Made by a program: the position numbers and the translations under genes. A DNA stretch of 64,000 nt from Gordius sp. MW1 (lineage: Eukaryota; Nematomorpha; Gordioida; Gordea; Gordiidae), in the NCBI GenBank assembly GCA_964036665.1, contig OZ038531.1, positions 868,001-932,000 of the forward strand. The letters run 5' to 3'. The notes under the pieces were generated by a model. The model searched no databases, was not told the origin of the DNA, and saw nothing but the letters and a program-made list of their open reading frames with translations. The first letter of the stretch is position 1. Every line of letters starts with the position of its first letter. Below, in pieces: positions 23,598-34,500 of the stretch.

Positions 23598-24702
23598 TAG
23601 AGACCTGCACGGGCGGCCCGAGGCCCGGCCCGGAAAAGCCCGGGCCCGGGCTCGGGCCTTAAATTTTTAGGCTTTAAAATTCCGGGCCGGGCCTAATTTA
23701 TAAATTATAGGCCCGGCCCGGAATAATTTAGAAGAGTCTAAGTAGTCTTTTATTCTGTTTAAAACAATCTATAATATTTCAAAAAATTAATTACAAGTTA
23801 TTGAATCTGTTACACTCATTTATTCATTTAGCGCTCATTCTAATATACAAACAATTAAGTATGGAACAAAAAAAATCTACTGCTAATAGCTGAAAATATT
23901 CAGAAAGAATTTTATAAAGTAAAAGAAATTCTTAGAGAAAAGAGTGAAATATGGAAAAGATTATAAGAAAATTTTTGTTTTTTGTAAGATTTGCAGGAAT
24001 GTGTTATCCTATAATTCCTGCTCATCAGGCAAATGCTTAATATGGAACACCCATCTCCAAAAACATAAATGCTGTAAAGAAGTCCAGGAAAATAAAAATT
24101 GGACAATTACCTATGCAAGCCACTTTTAACAAAACTTACAAATACTGCAAAAATCAAAAAAGATCTTACATCCTCAATAGCCCAATTTTGTAAAATGGAT
24201 ATGGCATGAAACATCTTCTATGAAGTAAGAGGTAGAGGAAAATGATGTTGACACCAACAAAAAGTTAAAGATCAACGAGAAAAAAATAAAATTATCGGAT
24301 TGGTCGAAAGACCACAATGGTCATTTCCAGCGCTTAGCCCTTTTGTTTGTAAGATTTTTTCGACACCTGATTTGGCCTCGAGTGAGAGGTGTTTTACGTC
24401 AGCTAGCCGCATTTATGAAGAGCGAAGAAACAATTCTAAAACACGGAAATTTTTGATGCCTGTGTTTTTTGCATCAAAATAGTTTTATTATCAATTTATA
24501 ATTTTTTTATGTGCGTTTTATTATTTAATAAAAATTTTTACCAAAATTAAGTTTGATTAAGTTTCTGCAATTACCAAAATTCCGGGTCCGGGCCGGGCCT
24601 TGTTTTTAAAGATGCTAAAATACGGGCCCGGGCCGGGCCTATTTCCCCATTTTAATTCCGGGCCCGGGCCGGGCCTTGAAAAATCGATTTTGCAGGTCTC
24701 TA
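23598..24702 (+). mobile_element. 1.1-kb hAT element with BED and hATC remnants
   Basis: The ends TAGAGACCTGCA and TGCAGGTCTCTA are perfect inverted repeats, flanked by a perfect 8-bp duplication CTTTACAC (23590-23597, 24703-24710). Many CCCGGGCCCGG motifs fill both subterminal regions. Inside, 23944-24129 resembles a BED finger (FCKICRNVLSYNSC) and 24300-24482 is the hATC dimerisation motif (DLASSERCFTSASRIYEERR). The catalytic core between them is absent, so this is an internally deleted derivative. Confidence 0.92.
24300..24482 (+). pseudogene. hATC dimerisation domain remnant
   Basis: Sixty codons ending in a stop, with WSFPALSPFVCKIFSTPDLA and SSERCFTSASRIYEERRNNS. This is the usual C-terminus of hAT transposases. 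It lies in the same element as the BED-like piece upstream. Confidence 0.8.
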
Positions 24703-24844
24703 CTTTACACACACCCTCTCATGCTAATTTAAAAATAAATATTTGATTTAAAAAAATTGTTAGCATTTTATCCAAAAGTTTAGATGTACTTGAAACTCCT
24801 ATAAAAACAAAGCCTAAAAGGATGAAAAGATAGTTCAGGCTATT

Positions 24845-25019
24845 TGAACACTACATAATGTGCTAATAGATAAAGATTGCCTATCCTATATGTGATTACG
24901 AGATTAACAATAACAATACTCACCTTATAACATTTGATAACAACCCTTCAACCCAACAAGGTAGAGAGATTGGAAACATTTTTTATTCTTACTTCAATAA
25001 TTCATTAACATTGTTGTAA
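24845..25019 (+). pseudogene. PIF/Harbinger transposase C-terminal remnant
   Basis: TLHNVLIDKDCLSYM at about 24851 and PSTQQGREIGNIFYSYFNNS at about 24950 match the closing motifs of HARBI1-like DDE transposases (C-LHN..., then R-...-YFN). Stops lie between them, and no upstream catalytic part was found. Confidence 0.6.
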
Positions 25020-25258
25020 TTTTATATTGAATTTTAATAAATTGATGTACAAATTATTAGTTGAAGGTTTAGAGCTCAAACTATACTAATTAAAATCAGT
25101 TTACTTTTATTATTTACTTTCCCATGGTTTAATTTTAGATCCTTTACTAAATTGATATAAGGAATAAATTTATTCTTATAAAAAACATTAAAAAAAATTA
25201 TACATTAAACTTTTTATTAATACATATTACATACATGAACTTAATTATGAATGTTTGA

Positions 25259-25500
25259 TTAATTTTTCTCTCTCCTAAAACTATCCCTGAGTGTTTTCCA
25301 TTTTGATTTACATTGATCCACTATTAAAATTATAATATCTATTGTTATTAATTACCTGGCAAGTTGCAATCATTGGCCACTAATTGCCAGGCTTTAGCAA
25401 CTTCTATTTTATTCATATGTAGTTGCTCAGCATCATCCCAAATAATTATTCGGGCTTCTACGCTTCTAATAAATGATTGTTCTTGTATAATTAAATCATT
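25259..25500 (-). CDS. MADF-domain protein fragment with a 35-nt intron, probably the Harbinger partner gene
   Basis: The first exon (25500-25356) reads QEQSFIRSVEARIIIWDDAE then HMNKIEVAKAWQLVANDCN-LP; a GT-AG intron at 25355-25321 is 35 nt; the second exon (25320-25259) reads VDQCKSKWKTLRDSFRREKN and a TAA. Joined, this is a complete MADF (Myb/SANT-like) DNA-binding domain of about 60 residues. It points towards the transposase remnant at 24845-25019. PIF/Harbinger elements carry exactly such a second DNA-binding protein, so it is likely transposon-derived. An in-frame stop just upstream means the start or an earlier exon is missing. Confidence 0.65.
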
Positions 25501-25804
25501 TTATTATTACATTCTAACAACTTACTCGCTATATTTTGCATCTGGTGTATCGCAAATGAAATGAAGCAGCAAAGATAAAAAAATGGATGAAGCGCCTATT
25601 AAGACAGAACTATATTTTAACGTGTATTAGTTTTTTTTGCATCTATGGAAAATCGTATTTTAAGACGTACCCTAAGACGTTAATGTACGTATTCTGTCTT
25701 GTCACGTGCGTAGAAAGGCTTTAATGATTGGATGATCTTAACGTCAAGGAAAGTAGCATAAAACCGATAAATTACTAAGCAAAATGAATAGGCATATTAT
25801 ATAA

Positions 25805-26692
25805 ATGGATATTGTTTTTAAATTAATCCCAATAAGGGAAGACCCCCTTTTACCCATTGCTTTAGCTATGTGGAAACTCAACGTCAACCCTGATTCACCC
25901 CAACCAATCACCTCACGACAAAAGGATTGGGATGCTGGGCTGGTGTCGCGCTCCGTCGATTACCTAATTTCGAGCTGCGATGCCGCCCAGTGTGCCAATC
26001 TAAGGTCATTCCTGCTAGATGGCTCTGGCCACGAATGGCTAGAGGCCTATCCCACCATATTCTTAGGGACGATGCTAGAAGATCAAGAAATTTCCTATTC
26101 CATAGCTCTACGGCTTGGAATAAATTTTTCAAAACCTTTACGTGTCGTAACTGTAATGTAGGGGTGGATGAACAAGCCGGCATCCCCTACATTGCCTAGC
26201 CAACAAATATAAATATGTTAGACATCAAAAAGCCAATATTTTAATTCAAACTGCCCTAAAAAAAGCCAACATCCCATCTATTTTAGAACCATCAGACCCC
26301 TCTTTGGAGGGTCGCATGCGACCAGACGGATCCTCTTTGGTTCCCTGGAGCAATGGCCTGCCAATTAAGTGGGATTTTACCTGCGTAGACCTCTTCGCCC
26401 CCTCAAACCTTACCATTGATTCTCTTTTGGCTGCTGAGGGGCGAAAATTTAATAAATACAAAGCCCTTTTGGACTCTAACATTTTTATCCTTTTGGTTGC
26501 CTCATGTTCGGGCACCTTTGGTAAACAAGCTTTAGGTTTTTAAGGAGCTAGGAAGACGTTCACCTCCCTATAAACATTCTATACCCTTTCTCCTTAAACA
26601 AAGACTCGGTATCCTTATAGCGAGATACAACTTTGAATCGCTGGCCGACTCGTGGCCTCTTTTAGCTGATGATTTCGATGTAGACTGATTTT
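25805..26692 (+). pseudogene. C-terminal domain of a retroelement-type polyprotein, frameshifted
   Basis: Recognisable blocks in three frames: SVDYLISSCDAAQCANLRSF, LDGSGHEWLEAYPT with ISYSIALRLGINFSKPLR, a zinc-ribbon-like CRNCNVGVDEQAG, then LEPS, MRPDGSSLVPWSNGLPIKWD and FTCVDLFAPSN, and at the end LLKQRLGILIARYNFESLAD. I recall this block order as a widespread invertebrate family linked to reverse-transcriptase pseudogenes. Three or more frame changes make it dead. Confidence 0.65.
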
Positions 26693-26733
26693 TATTTTTT
26701 TTATATATTTATTTCATATCCTGTATTGTCAAT

Positions 26734-27524
26734 CAGAGGTCAGATTTGTTAGAATTTTTCAGCCCGAACCCGGCCCGATTTTATAATTAATCTGCCCGCC
26801 CGAGCCCGCCCGAACCCATCTAAGTGTCCGCCCGAATCGTTAAAGCTGCCCGAATTGCCCGGCCCGAAATATTAAATTTGCCCGTTAGTCCCGAATTTGT
26901 GAGGTCGCAAACAGAGGTCGGATTTGTTAAAATTTTTCTGCCCAAACCCGGCCCGGTCTAAATTTTTAACTAAATTCCCCGCCTGAACCCTTCTAAGTGT
27001 CCGCTCAGCCATGCCCAAACCATTAGAGCTGCCCGGCCTTATTAATAAAATTTGCCCGTGACTAGAAATTATCCAATCCCAAAATCTTTCAACTATTACA
27101 AAATAAGCAAAAGACATATTGATCAGAACAAATCTTTTATAATATAGTATGAAAATTAATAATTTTTGATCTTGAGATAAACCAGTTAAACTAATTTATT
27201 CGAAATAAAATAAAATTTAATTCTGAAGAAGTTAAAGTTAGGATTTAGGACATTATATAAACGTACGATATGGATTTAAGCGATAGAAAAAAATCTAGTC
27301 AAATTTATTATGGCCCAAAATTGTTTATAAGCGAATTTTTCTTTTTTCGAGGAAAATCAATTTGATAAAATTTTTGGCATGCCCGAATTGCCCGAATCTT
27401 ATCAGCGTGCCCGCCCGGGCCCGTCCGAAAAGTAAAACTTAAGACAGTTGCCCGGCCCGGCCCGGCCCGTGGGCCGGGCCGGGCGGGCCGGGCAGCGGGC
27501 CGGGCCGGGCATTTCTGACCTCTG
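26734..27524. mobile_element. 791-bp non-autonomous hAT-C element
   Basis: The ends CAGAGGTCAGA and TCTGACCTCTG are perfect inverted repeats; the flanks TTGTCAAT (26726-26733, 27525-27532) are identical. Subterminal GCCCGGCCCGG motifs are dense. A second left-like end, CAGAGGTCGGATTTGTTAAA, starts at 26913, so the left part is duplicated or one copy is nested. No transposase. Confidence 0.92.
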
Positions 27525-27599
27525 TTGTCAATATCTACGTATTTGATTCAATAAACTTTTAATAAAAAAAAAAATATTATTTGATTTATATAATAATTT

Positions 27600-27760
27600 A
27601 AATAAAAGGGAAAAATGGATAAAATTTATTTTTCTAAATGCGAGACATGTCGAGATTTCCCGTCGTGACAATAGGAGATTTTTTAAGCCGAGATTCTCAA
27701 AATTGAATCCAAGACCAAGATGGGACGAGATCGAAAGACTTGGCTTAATAGAAAAAAATA
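27600..27760. mobile_element. hAT-B-like terminus
   Basis: CGAGACATGTCGAGATTTCC, CCGAGATTCTC and GGGACGAGATCGAAAGACTT resemble the right end of hAT-B (ends CGAGATCGAAACACTA). It may pair with the opposite-type end at 21089, but no matching duplication was seen. Confidence 0.4.
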
Positions 27761-28453
27761 AAAAAATTCAATAAAAAAGGGAGCGTTTTTGCTTCCACCT
27801 TACGCTCGCTCTACGTCTTAACCTAAACAGCAACACATCCAGCAAAGGGGAATCCATAATAACATTGTAGGTACACGGATGAAATATAACCTATATAACC
27901 TATTTTATACTACATGAGTTTGCTAATTTAAAGTCTCATACGCACACATATAAAGTATACATATAAATTACACAATTCCAAAGACATATATGTTTGGTTT
28001 TCGTATGTTCACAAGCACGGATCATAGTCATTCAACAAAAAATCAATGAAGAGAGCTAGTAAAAAAAAGATAAAACGAAACGAAGATAATAATAGTGTTC
28101 TTTGATTACAGTGGTAGGTAGACACCAATAATTTTCGAATAATTACAATGATAGAAGTTTTAAAAACAATGCGTATATCTACTAAGCACGATTTATAGTG
28201 GCGCGTTATGGATTCGATAGCACGTATAAGTAGGGATTAAAAATTTGGTTCAACATAAGGGAAAAAAGAGGGTGAGGGTGTATAAGGCATTTTGGTTTCA
28301 ATAAACTTTAAGGCTTAAAAATACCAAATCTCCATTTACTCATTTTTAAAATGTTATATAATAATTTTGAGATTTGTCGGGGGTCTAGGGACAATATAAA
28401 ATTAAAAAGCGATATTAGGGTTAGAAGGCGCGAATATTTTTGAGGCAAGTCCA
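27760..28453. other. region downstream of pbx
   Basis: AT-rich; would contain the pbx 3' untranslated region. No AATAAA on the minus strand could be picked out with confidence. Confidence 0.3.
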
Positions 28454-28540
28454 TTAACATTTGGGACGTTTATGGGCCGGTTGATGAGATACTTGCGGTT
28501 GCTGTTGTTGAATATTCATGTGATCTTGAGAATTCATCAT
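28454..28540 (-). CDS. pbx: pbx exon 11: final coding exon
   Basis: The acceptor TTATCATAG/ATG is followed by 28 codons, [20 protein letters not shown] then PAHKRPKC, and a TAA. Phase 0 fits exon 10. Being short and without recognised homology, it is the least certain coding exon. Confidence 0.65.
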   Translation of the reverse strand: MMNSQDHMNIQQQQPQVSHQPAHKRPKC

Positions 28541-31500
28541 CTATGATAAACATTTTATTTTGTATTTACAGATAGTTATGCCAATTTTCTGTCGTATAAA
28601 AAACGATTCTCGATTATCATGGGATATAAGTATAATTCATTAGCCATAGCGGAATGTTTTCCCAATATTTACGATTCATAATTTTTTAATTTATTTATCT
28701 CACCTTCGCAAAATATGTAATTCTCTGTATAAAAATAATAAATGATAAATATAATTTTGTATTTTCATATACTTTTTTGCATCATAATCGATTACGATAA
28801 ACCGTTAATATTCAAGTTTGGAGACAGTATAATTATGTTCTAGTTTGACTAGTGTTGTAAAGGACCTGGGTTTGACCTGACCTTTGGTATAATTAACAAC
28901 ACTACCGGTCAACTCTGGTTTGTTTTACAAATTTCGACAAAGCCCAAAATTATGAAAAACAGACCAAAAAAACACGCTAAAAAAAAGTCTAATATGCCCC
29001 AATCCTCAATACTACATTTTATTTTATGAGCAAACTTCCTAAAAATATACAAAACGTGGATATAAAACCATATTTAACACAAAAAATGTGGTTAATGCAA
29101 TATAGACAGACCTTGGCTTCTTGCGAGAAATTAATAAAACGTTCTCCACCATCTAAAGATTCCATACCTTTTCTTCATAAGGGAGGTCATTTCGATAATT
29201 TTCTCTTATTTTCGAGGAATTTAAATTTTATAGTATTTATGTGTATATGCATATTTCTTTTATTATTGTCATAGCTTTTATGATTTTTTAATCAAAAAAT
29301 TCAAAAAATTTATAATAAAAATACCCTCAACTAAAGCCACTTCCCTAACCAGCCAATCATAAACTTGACCCCGAGGCTGGCTTAAAGTATGAATTAACGA
29401 AAAAAGGTAATACTAACCGTAGTCATACTACTACTCTCATAACTAGTCATTTGGACCATGGTGTGACCATCAGAACCATCGACCCATTCAGAAGTTCCGA
29501 CCTGGCTATGCCTTTTCTTCGCCGAAAAATCGTCTAAGCACATGGTACTGGTGTTGGGGACGTTATTGACCTGTAGCCCATTTCCACCCAGGGGAACGGA
29601 ATTACTACGGTCGGGATGATGGGGATGTGCGGAGGCCCCGAGCGGATTGTTCGAGGATTTAGATGAATCGCTTGTCTTAAATAGCAGTAATAATATTAGA
29701 ATTAATGATAAAATATATATTTTGGAAAAATAGAGAAATGTTTTACCATAAACAAAGCGCGAGTAATTTATAGCGAAAGCAAAGTTATAATTTCAATTTT
29801 AAACTATAAATGTACACTTAAAATTTGTTGGTCATGGTTAGGGGAAATTGAGAAGTATCCTGTCACAATATGAAGAGATTAACTCAAATTGATTAAACCT
29901 TCAAGGTTTATGTAGCTCCCAATGACTATTTTATAAACCGCCTCCTGCCCTAAAAAATTTAAGATTCAAAGTTAGACCGCAAAAATGTCGATTGAATGAA
30001 AAACGCATAATGATTATTAACTTTCCGTTGGTCTGGTGATATTCCTATCTATCCCTTCCAAAATTATAGGGGGCAAGTTAGTCCTGCAATTTCTTACAAA
30101 ATTACAACAACTACTAGACGAATAGCAAAATTTGGCACAAATTAGATTAAATAAAATTTTGAAAGGTGGTCTTTAATAACATAACATAGCTTTACAGAAA
30201 TTTAAGGCATTCAGGACACTTTTTACCATTAGAGTTACTTATTTTTATTTTTAACATTAATGCGAAAGAGAAGGAATCAAAGAAAGCAAGGCAAAGGGGG
30301 ATTGTAATGATAAAAATAGAAAAAATAGGAGTAGGCACTTGAGTAACGTCGGGGTCATATAGCCCTCCTTCGGCGTATGTAGTAACGCCGGGTGGTGTTA
30401 TCAATTGGTGGTGTTGAAGGTGCTGGCTCGCGGACTAAGAGCAAAAAGTATCATATAAATTTTAACGTTTAACTATATTGCTAATTATATATAGGGTGTT
30501 TACATAAAAACATCATTCTAATGCTTTTAAGATCGAAGTTCCTTCCTAATATCCTCAAAACATTATTTAATTATAATAACGGGTATTGCTAATTACATAT
30601 ATTGTAAGACTGACATCGAGGATCTAAAGACTTCAACTAAGCACGCTCAAGGGAAAAAAGATTTTAAAAATGTATAAATTGTTAACAAAAATTTAAGTAT
30701 GTTATAGAAAGGACGTTAGAAATAAAATATGTTGATTACATTAAGAAAGTTTTAAAATAAAAAAGGTTTAGCAAATTCGCACATATAATCGTTTAAAATT
30801 CATCGATCAATTATATGCCCAATCCCGTTAAAGAAAAATCTTAAAAATCCATACGTAGGTATTCTTAAGAACACGAAATTTCGATTCACAATTTGGCCAC
30901 CCCATTTAGGACTATCGTCGTATTTATCATACGCAAAATAGACCAATTGTAGTCTATAAATTTATATACTTAAAGGCCTTTTGATATTATGAAACATAGT
31001 TTTAATTAAAGCTTAAAGTGTGTTCTACCTTCCTAGTGAATCATTTTTATTGTGTTAGCATATTAAATGACTTCTATATCCCGTAAAAGAAAGAGTATTT
31101 TTGAAAATCCGAAAAAACAGGACCCTCTGTAAGTATTTGATTAAACTTCTTTATATTTAACATTAAACTTAGTAAATTTGCCATATTCTTATTCTGTAAG
31201 AAATGCTCTAGCTCTTTAACATGATATATATTATATGATATTAATTGTATTTTCATATTTATATATGCTCTTAAATATTAGTGTCGTATATATCATATCA
31301 TAGGCACCTAAATACAGAAGAAGTGCTACACTTTTAGAATCAAATAGTAGTTTAATGAGCAATGTTCAAGCCATTGATTTAGCCTTTCTTCCACCTGTTG
31401 ATGGTTATGATACAGATTATGATGAAATTTAAAAAGATGAAACTGAAGTTTTTATTGATGATCCTCATAAATTATGAGCTGGTGTATTATCTAGGAAAGC

Positions 31501-34500
31501 TGAGGTTATTATAACAAACATAGAAAATGAAGTCACACATTTACACACTGAAATGTTGTTACCAACTACAACCAATGTGTCCAATTTTAGAAAGAAAAAT
31601 CCATATAAAAAGCAAAAACCCTTAGAATGGGTTTCAATTTAACTTATACCAGAAACGAAAAAACATGTTAAATTTAAAATATAGAATGTACAAGAGATTG
31701 CTCCTTAGATAGTAAATGAAATACTAAAATCATCTCTTACACCCTTGCAAGTTTTTCAACTGTTTTGGGATCTTGATTTAATAGAGCATATATGCAGGGA
31801 AAGTGAAAAATATGCCAAATATAGGTGATGAAACATTTAACGTTTCTTGTGAGGAAATGTACAAAATGCTTGAAGTCTTACTAGTATCTGGCTATTGTAA
31901 ACTACCTAAAAACGCCTGTATTGGGAAACTCAGGCCGATGTTAACAACGTTGCAATCGTTAATTGTATTTCAAGAGATAGATTTCAAATGATTTTTAAAT
32001 ATCTACATTTTTTCGATAACACTAGCAACCTGGAAATTGGAAGCTTGCAAAAGGTTAATGTTTTGATGGAACATATCAACAAAAATTTTGAAAATTTTAT
32101 TATGCCTAACCCCACCATATATTCTTTAGATGAAGCCATGGAGCCATATTATGGTAGATTCCATTTACAACAATTTCTACGTGGTAAGCCCATAAGATTT
32201 GGGTTTATGTTTTGGTGCTTGAACAAGCCCAATGGCTATTGCTGCCGTTTTAAACCATATGAAGGGCGCGTAGAACGAGGATCCGGAGTACCCCTCGGTG
32301 CTGCTGTTGTCAAAAAACTAGTTACAGAGTTTGTCCCTCCGAATAGTCAAATTTATATTGATAACTTCTTCAATTCTTTACCTTTATTGAAAGATTTGCC
32401 TAAAGATTCAATCCGACTGACAGGCACAATACGGGCCGACAGGATTCAAAACTCTCCAAGATTTAAAAAAAGCACCAAGAGGGGCTTGGCAAGCACTTCG
32501 AGAAAAATATTCTAAAATTCAATTGTACAGATGGAACGACAATAGCCAAGTGACGCTGGCAACAGATCGAACAGATGTCCTTGCAGTACACTCACGAAGT
32601 GCACTAGGTATAGCAGGTCGGCTGAGAGTCGGATTCCGGTTCCGCAACCCACCCTTATTAGCGAATACAATAAGGGAATGGGGGGTGTCGACCTTTTTGA
32701 CCAATTTCGGGGCTCTTATCTAGTGGGCATACGATCTAAAAAATGGTATTGGCCCATAGTACGATTTTTGTATCGAGAAGTTCATAAAGGGATTCCCCTA
32801 TTTAATTTTTTGCGGAAAATAACAGTCCATTTACTATGTGTCCCAATATTTCGCGGTTGAGGACGGTATATCCAAGGCGTACCTGCAATGTTTATACTGA
32901 GGTGCGGTTCGATAAGCAAGAACATTGGCCTGCAAAGAACCCCACACAGAGGAGGTGTAGTCTTCGTCACAAGTTTGTGAAAGTTATATGCACAAAATGC
33001 AACATAGGTCTTCATATAAATTGTTTTATTCAATATCATACTCCTTAACTTGTTACACACTATCATTTCATATTTTTGTGTTATTTTATATGAATGTTTT
33101 AATAAATTATTAATATCTGACAATATTAGACACCAAAACCCTGGATTGAAATAGAGATTCCTAAATTAATTTTTTTGCATTATAATCATAGTTGTGATTA
33201 ATTTTTGCTTGAAAAAATAAGAGGACATCCGCCCTGCCAGTCTCCCTTAAACTACGCCTATGATTTACAGAAAATAGGGTGGTTTTGTATAAAAATTGCG
33301 TTTAATATGTAGCCATATTAACAGCAGTCTCCTATCGTATGAAATAAACGACACTTTAAAAAATGATAGTTATAATATTTTTTTTCAATCTGTTCTTTTG
33401 GTGCAAAATCATATAAGAATTCCAAATTGTACTAAAATCCGTGGAGGATTCATATGGTCCATCCCTAATGGGTTAATCAAGTTAACCCCAATTTTGTCCG
33501 GTCTTCCTTTAAAAGGCGATATTTGTCTAAATTCAATCATAAACCCTAAAGTACCTCAAAGCACCCCCATTATAATATCCTATACCTATATATATAAAAG
33601 TACAAATTGGACAGTATAAGACGGACAACCAAGAGCGAGCCCATATGTATATAATTAAAATGTCAAACACTCTAGGAAATTTAGTAGAAAAAAGGTGACA
33701 TTCGGTATATAAAAAAGTAGTCAAACTTGATGGCCGAGATGGGATAGAGGGCCTGGGGAGGGTTGTAGCGTTGGTAAGGGCATGTAGGCGTTGCAGTGGC
33801 CTGTTGGGGGCGTTACAGCAGCTGTAGTAGCGTTTAACGCTCCTACACCTCCACCGTTGTGTAGGGGCGGCATGTAAGCGCCGCCAGGGGCGCCTTGCTG
33901 AGAAACCGAGCCTCCGCTATTAGGATCACCACCTGGTGCGAAAAAATACATGGGAGAAACTTTATAAACATGTTAAAAGAATTGAGCATTATTCAAAACT
34001 AGTCAATTATAAGCGCGATACTAAGGTGTCGTCAACGAGAAAAAAGTTAGAACAGATTTTTAAGCAGGCGCTTGAGGTGTGGGGGTAATGTCTTAATTCG
34101 GGATCCTAGAATTTACCACAAACATAGGCGAATAATAGAAATAAAACTTACAAAAGGAAAAAAAGACATTTTACGACGCTAGTGTTTAAAATCTTCGTAT
34201 ATAGGTAGTAGAAAATATGTACGCTTATATTTATAAACTTTTTTGACAATAATGATCGCTGTTGCGACAGAATATATTGTCAGTGTGCATCCTGATCAGA
34301 GTCTAAAATTATCTCTATAAGTCGCATGACTAATTTGGTTTGTAGACTGCCCCAGCACCTAACAGTCAAAAGTGCAGAGTTAAGCACGTACGTCCTACTA
34401 ATACATTAATTCAATTTCCTAAACTCTATACATAACAAACACTTACAAAACCATGGTATCACTAATTTAACGTATAAAAGCCGCAAATTGCGCATCGGAC

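Noticed and set aside
21089-27745. One large hAT-B element bounded by the ends at 21089 and 27745
   Set aside because: The two ends are both of the right-end type and no shared 8-bp flank was seen; probably two separate remnants.
33721-33951. Separate small gene from the minus-strand ORF at exon 8
   Set aside because: Its frame and acceptor phase join directly to the pbx homeodomain exon; it is a tail exon of pbx.
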